Numbered from the stretch's first letter, positions 16,482 to 25,103 are shown. The stretch is 64,000 bases of DNA from Metabacillus sp. KUDC1714 (GCF_014217835.1 NZ_CP055263.1:4467501-4531500), one strand, 5' to 3'. Translations and numbers: made by a program. The notes: generated by a model from the sequence alone, not told the origin.

Positions 16482-17462
16482 ATGATAAGAAAAATGCCAT
16501 TACAAAAACGTGAGATTACAACAAGTCGCCTTGTATTAGGTTGTATGGGGTTTGGTGGAGGCTGGGATAATAATCCGATTACGAAAGAGGACAATCTTAT
16601 CGCAGAAAAAGCTGTTGATGCCGCGTTATCAAGTGGGATTACGATGTTCGATCATGCAGATATTTATAAGATGGGAAAAGCAGAGACGATCTTTGGTGGA
16701 ATTTTAAAAAATCGCCCAGAATTAAGGGAAAACATAGTTATTCAATCAAAATGTGGAATACGTTTTCCGGAAGGGAATACACCACATCGATTTGATTTTT
16801 CAAAAAGTCATATTTTATCTTCTGTAGATGGAATATTAAAGAGATTGAATACCGAATACATAGATATTTTATTATTACACCGCCCAGATCCTTTAGTTGA
16901 ACCTGAGGAAGTTGCAGAGGCATTTGAGGCGTTAAAAGCATCTGGAAAAGTGAAAAATTTTGGAGTATCAAACATGAGTGCAGCTCAAATCAAAATGCTA
17001 AGTGCATTTTGTTCAGATCCACTTATCGTAAATCAACTAGAGTTAAGCCTTAAACGTATTGATTGGTTGGAGCAGGGTGTATTGGTAAATCAAAAAGCGG
17101 GAACGGATATTAATTTTGCTGATGGAATTATTGAGCATTGCCGCTTAGAGGATATCCAGATCCAAGCATGGGCTCCTTTGGCTTATGGAATGTATTCAGG
17201 GCGTGAAATGGAAAATGTAACAGAAGCTGACTTGCAAACTAAAGACCTCGTTCAAAAAATGGCAAATGAGAAGGGGACTTCAACAGAAGCAATTGTTCTA
17301 GGTTGGTTAATGCGCCATCCTGCTCTAATTCAGCCAGTGATTGGCTCAACAAATCCAGAACGAATCAAAAACTGCCAAGATTCAGTGCGCCAAGCTGAAA
17401 TGATGACTCGTGAAGAGTGGTATTCATTGTACACAGCATCACGTGGGAAAAAAATGCCTTAA
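16482..17462 (+). CDS. Aldo/keto reductase (YdhF type)
   Basis: A 326-residue aldo/keto reductase. The catalytic tetrad is visible: D57 (MFDHAD), Y62 (DIYKMG), K90 (IQSKCG) and H133 (LLLHRPD); WAPLAYGM and PVIGSTNPERI form the NADPH-binding end. The sequence is closest in feel to the E. coli YdhF group of cytosolic NADPH-dependent reductases with unknown natural substrate. AAAGGAGG lies six bases before the ATG. A phosphotransferase gene follows after 25 bp and may be cotranscribed. The family is certain; the substrate is unknown. Confidence 0.88.
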   Translation: MIRKMPLQKREITTSRLVLGCMGFGGGWDNNPITKEDNLIAEKAVDAALSSGITMFDHADIYKMGKAETIFGGILKNRPELRENIVIQSKCGIRFPEGNTPHRFDFSKSHILSSVDGILKRLNTEYIDILLLHRPDPLVEPEEVAEAFEALKASGKVKNFGVSNMSAAQIKMLSAFCSDPLIVNQLELSLKRIDWLEQGVLVNQKAGTDINFADGIIEHCRLEDIQIQAWAPLAYGMYSGREMENVTEADLQTKDLVQKMANEKGTSTEAIVLGWLMRHPALIQPVIGSTNPERIKNCQDSVRQAEMMTREEWYSLYTASRGKKMP

Positions 17463-17487
17463 TCTATTGAGATAGGAAAGAGACAGA

Positions 17488-18513
17488 ATGAGTGTAACTT
17501 CAGAGACAATTGATCAGATATTAGAACATTACTTTTCCGCTGATAAAACATGTCTTGTTTATCAGGGGAAAAGTGGTTATAACAATACCACCAGATATAT
17601 TGTAAATGATAATAAAAAATATATCCTTCGTATTTATGAAACACATAAAGACAAAGAAAAAGTAAAGCTAGAGCATGAGGTTTTAGTAAGGCTTAATGAA
17701 ATTGAGGGTTTACCTTTTAAAGTTCCTGTTCCGATTTATACAAATGAAGGAAAAACATACCTTCGACTACATAATGGGTCAAACAAGCTTGGTTGTATCT
17801 ATACATATATAGAAGGAGAGAATCCTGTCTTTGATTATTCCAGAGTATTGTATTCTTTTGGCAAAAGCACCGGAGATGTATTACGCGCTTTACAGGGGCT
17901 CCAAGTTCATCAGCCGTTTATTTATCGACCTTATTATGAAATTGAACATACACATCCAAATTGTGGGATCAATCAGGTCGTTCAATGGTGTACAAATCCT
18001 CCGAAGGAGTTTACAGAATTTAAGTCAAAGTTATCGTGGATCGCAAAACAAATGCTCCAATTTCAAACGTTCGTTCCACGACTTAAGACTCTACCACATC
18101 AAGTAATTCATGGTGATCTAAACGAATCAAATGTCTTAGTTGGTCAAAATGGAACGATAGAGGCTATATTAGATTTTGAATTTGTAACATATGATCTTCG
18201 CGTAATGGAAGTGGCTGTTTGTATATCAGAAATAATTGTAAAAGAACCAAATGAATCAATATTATGGGAAAAGCTCACAACGTTTTTCAGAGGATTTTCG
18301 TCTGTTCTGACTTTAACAAAACCTGAAATTGATGCTTTACCAATCTTGGTTCAGTTAAGACGATTAGATGTTTTTGTTCATTTTCTAGGACGATATTTAG
18401 ATGGAATCGATAAACAGGATGTTCTGAAAGAGCAAATCATTAAAACGGTTACAAATAAGGATTGGTTATGTGATGGTGGGAATAAGCTTACTAGGTTATG
18501 GAGTGGTAAATAG
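17488..18513 (+). CDS. APH/choline-kinase-fold phosphotransferase
   Basis: A 341-residue kinase-fold protein. The N-terminal lobe has YILRIYETH with the ATP-binding lysine region nearby; the catalytic loop is VIHGDLNESNVLV and the metal-binding segment is AILDFEFVTYD, as in homoserine-kinase-II, methylthioribose-kinase and aminoglycoside-phosphotransferase relatives. It should transfer the gamma phosphate of ATP to a small hydroxylated molecule in the cytoplasm. It follows the aldo/keto reductase by 25 bp and precedes a terminator, so the two form a likely operon. The substrate cannot be predicted. Confidence 0.78.
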   Translation: MSVTSETIDQILEHYFSADKTCLVYQGKSGYNNTTRYIVNDNKKYILRIYETHKDKEKVKLEHEVLVRLNEIEGLPFKVPVPIYTNEGKTYLRLHNGSNKLGCIYTYIEGENPVFDYSRVLYSFGKSTGDVLRALQGLQVHQPFIYRPYYEIEHTHPNCGINQVVQWCTNPPKEFTEFKSKLSWIAKQMLQFQTFVPRLKTLPHQVIHGDLNESNVLVGQNGTIEAILDFEFVTYDLRVMEVAVCISEIIVKEPNESILWEKLTTFFRGFSSVLTLTKPEIDALPILVQLRRLDVFVHFLGRYLDGIDKQDVLKEQIIKTVTNKDWLCDGGNKLTRLWSGK

Positions 18514-18526
18514 TTATAACTAAACT

Positions 18527-18566
18527 AAAAAGATAATGAAAACGGTGCTCATTATCTTTTTAATTT
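18527..18566 (+). terminator. Terminator after the phosphotransferase gene
   Basis: AAAAAGATAATGA (18527-18539) pairs with TCATTATCTTTTT (18549-18561); the right arm and tail supply T residues. Confidence 0.8.
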
Positions 18567-18568
18567 TA

Positions 18569-18651
18569 GGCTCTGTTAAATCTAATTGTTGTTTTAATAG
18601 CGGGGAGAAAACTTTTCCGCTTATTTATCAACAGTATTGTTTAACAGCGCC
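18569..18651. repeat. Palindromic MITE-like element, 83 bp
   Basis: The left end GGCTCTGTTAAA (18569-18580) is the inverted copy of the right end TTTAACAGCGCC (18640-18651) with one mismatch. The interior continues the pairing: AATTGTTG near the left faces CAACAGT near the right, and AGCGG...CCGCT surrounds the centre. The whole element can fold into one long imperfect hairpin. It encodes nothing. Length, terminal inverted repeats and intergenic site resemble a small non-autonomous transposable element. Confidence 0.55.
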
Positions 18652-18668
18652 TTGTTTTTAAAAAAGGA

Positions 18669-18803
18669 CTATATATCATTACCTTTCAATTCTTCTTTCA
18701 TCCGTTCTTCTTCTTCCTTCACACAAATTCGAGTTATTTGTTCATTTAGCATATGGTGTAAATAGTCTGATTCCTCACAAATGATATCATTTTTATCTTT
18801 CAT
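18669..18803 (-). CDS. Small acidic protein, 44 aa
   Basis: ATG start with AAGGAG about 13 bases upstream, which is rather far. The product is charged and probably helical (MKDKNDIICEESDYLHHML, then KEEEERMKEELKG). I do not recognise it. It lies downstream of, and on the same strand as, the FbpA-like gene; a hairpin (18907-18947) separates them. It could be another small regulatory protein, but sequence support is limited. Confidence 0.45.
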   Translation of the reverse strand: MKDKNDIICEESDYLHHMLNEQITRICVKEEEERMKEELKGNDI

Positions 18804-18906
18804 ATTAAAAGATCACTCCTTAAAGTGTTTCATAAATTATTCTTAATTGAAATCTCGATCTATTTTTATTTTTACATTGAAGCCACTAATATATACAATA
18901 AAGTAA

Positions 18907-18947
18907 ATAAGCCAATATCAGGATTTAAAATCATGATATTGGCTTAT
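18907..18947 (-). terminator. Terminator downstream of the FbpA-like gene
   Basis: ATAAGCCAATATCA (18907-18920) and TGATATTGGCTTAT (18934-18947) are perfect inverted repeats, with additional pairing GAT/ATC inside. It lies 24 bases beyond the FbpA-like stop on the minus strand; the T-tract is weak. Confidence 0.6.
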
Positions 18948-18971
18948 AAAAGTTTAGTGGTTAAAAATAGT

Positions 18972-19145
18972 CTATACAGAACATAGATTTTCTGTTCTCG
19001 TTTGAGAATAAAGAACATGTTCTAATTCTTTTTCGGATGCTTCATAAAATTGACGACCATCGGGCATTTTGTATAGATTTCTATGTAGTAGGGCATCAAT
19101 GATTTCACCCTTGTTATTTATCGATTGTTTCTTGTGTTCAGACAT
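18972..19145 (-). CDS. Fur-regulated basic protein FbpA-like, 57 aa
   Basis: The 57-residue product contains the FbpA family signature: an IIDALLHRNLYK helix, then PDGRQFYEASEKELEHVL. In Bacillus, FbpA is a small Fur-controlled protein thought to act with the small RNA FsrA in the iron-sparing response, lowering expression of iron-rich enzymes. AAGGAG lies nine bases before the ATG. Upstream (19164-19177) is the palindrome TGTAAGCGTTTACA, which looks like a CcpA/LacI-family operator rather than a Fur box; I do not see a clear Fur box. The family assignment is good. Confidence 0.7.
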   Translation of the reverse strand: MSEHKKQSINNKGEIIDALLHRNLYKMPDGRQFYEASEKELEHVLYSQTRTENLCSV

Positions 19146-19163
19146 GAAAAAACACTCCTTATT

Positions 19164-19177
19164 TGTAAGCGTTTACA
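19164..19177. promoter_or_regulatory. cre-like operator TGTAAGCGTTTACA
   Basis: A 14-bp sequence matching the CcpA catabolite-response element pattern (TGNAARCGNWWWCA) at every fixed position, 18 bases upstream of the FbpA-like start codon. It suggests carbon catabolite control of this small gene. Confidence 0.5.
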
Positions 19178-19384
19178 TTTATTATTTTAAACAATTATGA
19201 TATAAATGTCAATCGATTAATTTACTTAATATTAAATAACTAGAACAATGTGTACCTTTCCAATTAAAAAGCATTGTGAATTTAATTTTTATTGATTTTT
19301 TTAAAATAAAGGTTTTTACATGTCCGAAGAAGAAAATCAGTGATGTATAATAAAGAAATGATAGCGTTAACAAAGGAGCTGGAG

Positions 19385-20557
19385 ATGATGAATTCGATCC
19401 ACAAGAAATTAAAACCAATGTTAAAAGATTTTGTAGAAAAAGGTCCTGCAGGCTGTGCTTGTTCAGTCACTCATCAAGGAAAAACGGTATTTGAAGACTA
19501 TGTTGGAATGGCAGACATCGAATCACAAAAACCAATAACAGAAGATACAATCTATCGAATATATTCAATGACAAAAGTCGTTACTTGTACAGCAGCCCTT
19601 ATGTTATATGAGAGAGGCCATTATTTACTTAATGATCCTCTTGAAGATTATTTACCGGAGTTTATAAATCCCCAAGTTTACCGGGAAAATGATAAGGGGG
19701 AGCTATACACTACTCCTGCGGAAAGGTCGATTACAGTTAAAGATCTATTCACGATGACATCGGGGTTAACTTATCCAGGTGATGCAAATGAAACGGAGCG
19801 CCAACTTACAAAGGCCATGCATGTTTTAGAACAGCAGGAGAACCTTGGCGAAATAGTCAATGCACGGACTATTTCAAAAAAATTAGCATCGATACCATTA
19901 GCATTCGATCCAGGGACCAGGTGGCATTACAGCTTTAGTCATGATGTCTTGGGAGCATTTATTGAAGTAGTATCTGGAAAAACGTTTGGGCAATTTTTAA
20001 AAGATGAAATTTTTGATCCATTAACAATGAACGATACATTCTTTAGAATTCCCGATGATAAGAAAGCCAGACTTTGTAGCCTGTATAATCGGGATGAAAA
20101 TGGAAATTTATCGAAAAATATAGAGATGGATGCACATATTCAACCAGATGCAACATTTGAAAGTGGTGGAGGTGGTCTGCTTTCGACACTTAGTGATTAT
20201 AGTCGTTTTGCACATATGCTCGCAAATGGAGGAGAATTAGATGGAGAACGCATTATAGGACAAAAAACTATTAATCTTATGGCTACTAATCAATTAACAA
20301 CAGAAAATTCATCTAATTATAACTGGAATTATCTTAAAGGCTACGGTTACGGACTTGGAGTTAGAGTCATGGTTGATCCAGCTTTAGGTGGAAGCAACAG
20401 CTCTATAGGTGAATTTGGTTGGTCAGGATTATTAGGGACGTGGGTGTTAATTGATCCAAAAGAAAAGCTATCTGCAGTTTATATGCAGCAAATGATGCCT
20501 AATTTAGAGGCTTATCACCAACCAAGACTGCGATCTGTGATATACGGGGGAATTTGA
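19385..20557 (+). CDS. Class C beta-lactamase-fold serine hydrolase
   Basis: A 390-residue penicillin-binding-protein-fold enzyme. The nucleophile motif is S61-M-T-K64 (YSMTK), the second motif is Y182-S183 in WHYSFSHDVLG, and FGWSGLLGTW near the C-terminus replaces the KTG box. This pattern is that of EstB-like esterases and D-aminopeptidase-like hydrolases more than of true beta-lactamases. No signal peptide is seen. ATG 19385 is chosen because AAAGGAG lies six bases upstream; an upstream GTG (19340) has none. It is monocistronic with its own terminator. The substrate is unknown. Confidence 0.83.
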   Translation: MMNSIHKKLKPMLKDFVEKGPAGCACSVTHQGKTVFEDYVGMADIESQKPITEDTIYRIYSMTKVVTCTAALMLYERGHYLLNDPLEDYLPEFINPQVYRENDKGELYTTPAERSITVKDLFTMTSGLTYPGDANETERQLTKAMHVLEQQENLGEIVNARTISKKLASIPLAFDPGTRWHYSFSHDVLGAFIEVVSGKTFGQFLKDEIFDPLTMNDTFFRIPDDKKARLCSLYNRDENGNLSKNIEMDAHIQPDATFESGGGGLLSTLSDYSRFAHMLANGGELDGERIIGQKTINLMATNQLTTENSSNYNWNYLKGYGYGLGVRVMVDPALGGSNSSIGEFGWSGLLGTWVLIDPKEKLSAVYMQQMMPNLEAYHQPRLRSVIYGGI

Positions 20558-20612
20558 GGAGATTTCTTTTTATAAATTATTAAATTGATGAAACTAAAAA
20601 ACTCCACTAAAT

Positions 20613-20655
20613 AATAAGTAGAGGTAGTGTCATTACCTCTACTTATTTTCTTTAA
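20613..20655 (+). terminator. Strong terminator after the serine hydrolase gene
   Basis: AATAAGTAGAGGTA (20613-20626) pairs perfectly with TACCTCTACTTATT (20634-20647), followed by T-rich sequence. Confidence 0.85.
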
Positions 20656-20953
20656 AATTTTTCTAAAAATTCCATTGACCAAATCCAAAGAGTTAACTAT
20701 AATCAAAAAGAAAAGGAAAAAACCAAACAAAAAAGATATAAAAAAAACAGAACATCAAAAAAATATAAACAAAAAGAGAATTTATTAAACCTTAAAGGGA
20801 AATTAGTGAACAAAACAGAAGCTTGTAAAGGAAATATGGAGGGATTAAAAGCAAAAGAAGTAGAAAGTGAATGGATAATTGTAACCGTTTTAATCTATCG
20901 TGAAAATTTCTTTGCAAGCTTAAATGTTTAGAACTCATATGGAGGGAAATGTA
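20656..20953. other. A-rich leader upstream of GH105 gene
   Basis: From about 20700 to 20785 the plus strand is extremely rich in A with very few T residues, a skew unlike its surroundings. A weak frame (GTG 20806 to 20931, 41 codons) follows, with AAAGGG upstream; I do not annotate it. The GH105 ribosome binding site GGAGGG is at 20941-20946. Confidence 0.45.
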
Positions 20954-22057
20954 ATGGTTCAAAATGAAGTTTTTATCGAAAGAAGAGAAGTAATTCATCA
21001 AATTGATTTACTAATGGATAATCTTACACAAATAAAAGATAATACTGGTGAATTTTTATTAAACTTCGATGGTTTAGTTGTAGATGATAAGAGCTGGAAT
21101 GTTTGGAATTGGCCGCAAGGTGTTGGATTATATGGAATCTTTAAATATTGGAAACTAACAAATAGTCAGAAGGCTTTAACGATAATAACAGATTGGTTTA
21201 AAGCAAGATTAGAAGAAGGTGTCCCACCTAAAAATGTTAATACAATGGCTCCGTTTTTAACATTAGCCTTTTTGTATGAAGAAACGAAGGATCAAACATT
21301 TGTGCCATACTTAGAAGATTGGGCAGAGTGGGTAATGTATGATATGCCGCGTACGAAAGAAGATGGACTTCAACATATGACATATGGTCCAGAAAACAAA
21401 AATCAGCTTTGGGATGACACATTGATGATGACTGTTTTGCCATTAGCTAAGATTGGTAAGCTTTTTAATAAACCTGAATATATCGAAGAAGCAAAGAAGC
21501 AATTTTTAATTCATATAAAATATTTAAGTGATCGAAAGACAGGATTATGGTTCCATGGTTGGACATTTGAAGAAAATCACAATTATGCTGAAGCGCTATG
21601 GGGAAGAGGTAATTGTTGGATTACAATTGCTATTCCGGAAATTATTGAAATTTTAGAGTTAAAAGAAGGAGATTTCTTAAGGGAATTCCTACTCGATACA
21701 TTAAATAGACAGATTGAAGCATTGGCTAGCTTCCAAGATGACAGCGGTTTATGGCATACATTAATTAATGATAAAACGTCTTACCTTGAAGCATCAGCAA
21801 CAGCAGGTTTTGCTTATGGGATCTTAAAATCAGTTCATAAACGTTATATTAGTCAAGAATATAAGGAAGTTGCATACAAAGCGATCCAAGGAATTTTAAA
21901 AGAAATTAACGATGAGGGCGCCCTGCAAAAAGTGTCAGTAGGAACAGGTATGGGTGATAGCTTAAACTTTTATAAAGAAATTAAAATTACGACGATGCCA
22001 TATGGGCAATCATTAGCAGTTCTTTGCTTGTCGGAATTTCTACACTATTATATCTAA
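20954..22057 (+). CDS. GH105 unsaturated glucuronyl/galacturonyl hydrolase
   Basis: A 367-residue (alpha/alpha)6-barrel protein of the YteR/YesR family. WNWPQGVGLYGI is the conserved first-barrel segment; LWDDTLMM (D154/D155) holds the catalytic aspartate that hydrates the double bond; GLWFHGWTF and EALWGRGNCW follow as in the family. These enzymes remove the unsaturated uronic acid left at the non-reducing end by pectate or rhamnogalacturonan lyases, so the protein works on oligosaccharides already in the cytoplasm; no signal peptide is present. ATG 20954 follows GGAGGG by seven bases. A TRAP transporter lies directly downstream and probably imports the substrate. Confidence 0.87.
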   Translation: MVQNEVFIERREVIHQIDLLMDNLTQIKDNTGEFLLNFDGLVVDDKSWNVWNWPQGVGLYGIFKYWKLTNSQKALTIITDWFKARLEEGVPPKNVNTMAPFLTLAFLYEETKDQTFVPYLEDWAEWVMYDMPRTKEDGLQHMTYGPENKNQLWDDTLMMTVLPLAKIGKLFNKPEYIEEAKKQFLIHIKYLSDRKTGLWFHGWTFEENHNYAEALWGRGNCWITIAIPEIIEILELKEGDFLREFLLDTLNRQIEALASFQDDSGLWHTLINDKTSYLEASATAGFAYGILKSVHKRYISQEYKEVAYKAIQGILKEINDEGALQKVSVGTGMGDSLNFYKEIKITTMPYGQSLAVLCLSEFLHYYI

Positions 22058-22095
22058 AATTATTCTTTTTTAGAAAATAATTTCATCAGAATAAT

Positions 22096-22145
22096 AGACT
22101 TGGTTATGGTGCAATCTTAAGTTAATTTTGCATTATACCAAGTCT
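22096..22145. promoter_or_regulatory. Long hairpin between GH105 and TRAP genes
   Basis: AGACTTGGTTATGGTGCAA (22096-22114) is largely complementary to TTGCATTATACCAAGTCT (22128-22145). No T-run follows on the plus strand (AAAAAGAAAGG instead). It could be an mRNA-stabilising or processing hairpin between genes of one transcript, or a terminator acting on the minus strand. Confidence 0.5.
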
Positions 22146-22188
22146 AAAAAGAAAGGCGTACGAAATTATTTCGCAGGGGGAAACTGAG

Positions 22189-23184
22189 ATGAAAAAGATT
22201 ATACCTATCATACTTATAGGCTTGTTGTCTGTAATTTTGTTTACTGGCTATAGCAAAAATGAGAACGATTCCATAGTTTTACGATTTGCTTATGCTAGTA
22301 ATAGTCAACCAGTAAAAGATGCAATGGCTGAGTTTGGAAAATTACTAACGGAAAAAACAAATGGTGAGGTTACTGTTGAATATTTTCCAGATAGTCAACT
22401 AGGTGGAGAAAGAGAGTTAATCGAATTAACACAAACAGGTGCAGTTGATATTACAAAAGTAAGTGGATCTGCACTTGAAAGTTTTTCAGAAAAGTATTCT
22501 ATCTTTGGTCTTCCATATTTATTCGAGGATGAAACACATTTTTATAAAGTAATGGACAGTGAAATTGTAAAACCAATTTATGATTCAACAGAAGCGTTAG
22601 GCTTTGTAGGCTTAACCTATTATGATTCAGGGCAAAGAAGCTTTTATATGACAGAAAAGCCAATAGAAAAACCGAGTGATTTAAATGGAAAAAAAATAAG
22701 GGTTATGCAAAGTCAAACAGCGATAAAAATGGTGCAATTATTAGGTGGTTCACCAACACCTATGGATAGTGGTGAAGTATATACTTCGTTGCAACAAGGA
22801 ATCCTTGATGGTGCTGAAAATAATGAGTTTGCTATCACAGAAGCTGGACATGGTGAGGTAGCAAAGTATTATTCATATGATGAACATACAAGAGTGCCTG
22901 ATATCATGGTTATGAATAAAGAAACATTAGACAAATTAACTGAATCACAAAGACAAGCAGTATATGAAGCGGCTAAAGAATCAACAGCATTTGAAAAAGT
23001 TGTTTGGAAAGAAGCGGTTGATCAAGCAAAAGAAAGAGCTGAAAATGAATTTGGTGTTGTTTTTAATGAAGTAGATAAAAAGCCGTTCCAAGAAGCAGTA
23101 CAGCCGTTGCATGATGAGTTTGCAAATAAAGAAGGTTTCAAACAATTATATGAAGATATCATCAAGATGAAAGAAAATAAATGA
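22189..23184 (+). CDS. TRAP transporter solute-binding protein (DctP family)
   Basis: A 331-residue extracytoplasmic receptor of a TRAP transporter; residues 30-325 show the DctP fold (FAYASNSQPV, FPDSQLGGERELIE, GLPYLFED, then LNGKKIRVMQSQ with the conserved carboxylate-binding Arg). It should bind an organic acid, here plausibly a uronate or unsaturated oligouronide because a GH105 gene precedes it. The N-terminal hydrophobic stretch ends LFTGYSKN where Gram-positive homologues have a lipobox Cys; residue 21 is Tyr (TAT), so lipid anchoring seems lost. The DctQ gene overlaps its stop codon. Confidence 0.88.
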   Translation: MKKIIPIILIGLLSVILFTGYSKNENDSIVLRFAYASNSQPVKDAMAEFGKLLTEKTNGEVTVEYFPDSQLGGERELIELTQTGAVDITKVSGSALESFSEKYSIFGLPYLFEDETHFYKVMDSEIVKPIYDSTEALGFVGLTYYDSGQRSFYMTEKPIEKPSDLNGKKIRVMQSQTAIKMVQLLGGSPTPMDSGEVYTSLQQGILDGAENNEFAITEAGHGEVAKYYSYDEHTRVPDIMVMNKETLDKLTESQRQAVYEAAKESTAFEKVVWKEAVDQAKERAENEFGVVFNEVDKKPFQEAVQPLHDEFANKEGFKQLYEDIIKMKENK

Positions 23185-23198
23185 CAGAGGTTGATACG

Positions 23199-23705
23199 AT
23201 GAGAAATTTAAAGAAAAGTGTTGATAGAATAATTGAATTTCTTACTTGTACTTTATTCGTTGTAATGGTAGCGGTTGCAAGTTGGCAAGTCTTGAGCCGC
23301 TTTATCTTAAAGAGTCCAAGTACATTTACAGAAGAGCTATTAAGGTATAGTTTGATCTGGCTTGCCATGTTAGCTGCTGCCTATGTTGTCGGGAAAAATC
23401 AGCATATTGCGATTACCTTTTTAAGAGATCGTTTGGTTGAAAATTCTAAAATCACCCTAGATATTTTGATTCAATCGATCTTCTTAATATTTGCAGCGGT
23501 TATTATGGTTTATGGTGGTGGAAGAGCGGTTTCTTTAACAATGGCTCAAATTTCTCCAGCTTTACATTTACCAATGGGCTTTGTTTATTTGGCATTACCG
23601 TTATCTGGAGTATTTATTCTTTTTTATAGCACAACAAATATTATTGAGTTAATGAACAAGAAGAAAAAAATATCCTATATTAATGAAGAAAAAAAAGCAA
23701 GTTAA
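23199..23705 (+). CDS. TRAP transporter small permease (DctQ family)
   Basis: A 168-residue protein with four membrane segments; WQVLSRFILKSPSTFTEELLRY followed by SLIWLAML is the DctQ signature. It pairs with the DctM subunit to form the permease. I prefer ATG 23199, eight bases after GAGG (23187-23190), over ATG 23181, which overlaps the DctP stop but has no ribosome binding site. Confidence 0.85.
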   Translation: MRNLKKSVDRIIEFLTCTLFVVMVAVASWQVLSRFILKSPSTFTEELLRYSLIWLAMLAAAYVVGKNQHIAITFLRDRLVENSKITLDILIQSIFLIFAAVIMVYGGGRAVSLTMAQISPALHLPMGFVYLALPLSGVFILFYSTTNIIELMNKKKKISYINEEKKAS

Positions 23706-23752
23706 TCGTTCATACAAGAAGTTAGATCAAAAAATAAGAGCAGGTGATTCAA

Positions 23753-25051
23753 ATGGTGTTACAAGCTAGTTTAATTTTAATTATAGTATTTGCATTATTA
23801 ATGGTAATAGGAATACCTATTGCTATTAGTATCGCAACAGCGTCCCTGGCAACGGTATTAATCGTTTTACCTTTCGATATATCTGTATTCACATCAGCCC
23901 AAAAGATGATAACAAGTTTAGATAGTTTTTCACTTTTAGCAGTACCATTTTTCATATTATCAGGAATTATTATGAACAATGGTGGAATCGCTATCAAATT
24001 AGTGAATTTAGCAAAATTAATAGGTGGAAGAATTCCAGGTTCATTGGCCCATACAAATATAATAGGGAATATGTTTTTTGGATCTATCTCTGGTTCTGCG
24101 ATTGCAGCATCAACAGCAATTGGCGGTACATTGAGTCCACTCCAAGAAAAAGAAGGGTATAGTAAGACATTCTCTGCAGCTGTTAATATTGCTTCAGCTC
24201 CAACAGGGATGTTAATACCTCCAAGTTCAGCATTTATCATTTTCTCATTAATAAGCGGAGGAACTTCTATTGCCGCTTTGTTTATGGGAGGTTATGTTGT
24301 TGGAATATTATGGGGATTATCTGTAATGGTTGTTGCCTATATTATAGCTAGAAAGAAAAAATATTCAATTACATCAAAGGTTTCCTTTAATGAAGCAAAA
24401 AAAATCATCATCGAAGCAATTCCTAGTTTGTTATTGATTATTATTATCATTGGAGGAATTCTTACTGGTGTCTTTACAGCAATTGAGGCATCTGCAGTTT
24501 GTGTGGTCTATTCATTATTCTTAGCGCTTGTTTTTTATAGATCATTATCTCTTAAACAATTACCAAGTGTTTTGGTGCAAGCAGTTGAAATGACTGGTGT
24601 TATTATGTTTTTAATAGCAGCATCATCTGGCATGGCTTTTGTAATGGCGCTAACAGGTATACCAGAAGCACTAAGTAATCTTATTTTGGGTATTTCAGAC
24701 AATAAATTCGTTATCCTTGCATGTATTACGATAATTTTATTAATTATTGGTACGTTTATGGATATCGCACCAGCGATCTTAATCTTTACCCCAATCTTTT
24801 TACCAATCGCAACAAGCTTAGGAATTGACCCAGTACATTTCGGCATCTTTTTTATCTTTAATTTATGTATTGGAACAATAACACCTCCAGTTGGTACAGG
24901 CTTATTTGTTGGAGCAAGCGTTGGGAAAGTGAAGATAGAGCAAGTACTTAAACCACTTATTCCGTTTTATGTAGCGATCATTGTTGTTTTGCTGTTAGTT
25001 ACTTATATACCACAAATAAGTTTATTCCTGCCAAATGCATTTGGTTTATAA
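23753..25051 (+). CDS. TRAP transporter large permease (DctM family)
   Basis: A 432-residue protein with about 12 membrane segments, the sodium-coupled transport subunit of a TRAP system. Family segments visible include PFFILSGIIMNNGGIA, NIIGNMFFGSISGSA and the C-terminal GTITPPVGTGLFVG. The start ATG 23753 is preceded by AGGTGA. Together with DctP and DctQ it gives a complete importer; a GH105 hydrolase upstream points to uronic-acid-containing sugars. Confidence 0.88.
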   Translation: MVLQASLILIIVFALLMVIGIPIAISIATASLATVLIVLPFDISVFTSAQKMITSLDSFSLLAVPFFILSGIIMNNGGIAIKLVNLAKLIGGRIPGSLAHTNIIGNMFFGSISGSAIAASTAIGGTLSPLQEKEGYSKTFSAAVNIASAPTGMLIPPSSAFIIFSLISGGTSIAALFMGGYVVGILWGLSVMVVAYIIARKKKYSITSKVSFNEAKKIIIEAIPSLLLIIIIIGGILTGVFTAIEASAVCVVYSLFLALVFYRSLSLKQLPSVLVQAVEMTGVIMFLIAASSGMAFVMALTGIPEALSNLILGISDNKFVILACITIILLIIGTFMDIAPAILIFTPIFLPIATSLGIDPVHFGIFFIFNLCIGTITPPVGTGLFVGASVGKVKIEQVLKPLIPFYVAIIVVLLLVTYIPQISLFLPNAFGL

Positions 25052-25063
25052 ACTTTATGATAA

Positions 25064-25103
25064 TGTTACCTCCTTGTGATGTATATGCGAGGGGGTTAAT
25101 TTA
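25064..25103 (+). terminator. Possible terminator after the TRAP operon
   Basis: TACCTCC is roughly complementary to the AGGGGGT following it (about 25069-25097), then a T-rich tail; pairing is imperfect. Confidence 0.35.

Noticed and set aside
19385..20557. A true class C beta-lactamase giving resistance
   Set aside because: No signal peptide and no KTG box; esterase/peptidase-like relatives fit better.
20806..20931. 41-codon frame before the GH105 gene
   Set aside because: GTG start with a poor AAAGGG site and an overlap with the GH105 leader; no recognised family.
23749..24240. 163-codon minus-strand frame within the DctM gene
   Set aside because: Antisense shadow of a membrane protein gene; hydrophobic codons give long antisense frames.
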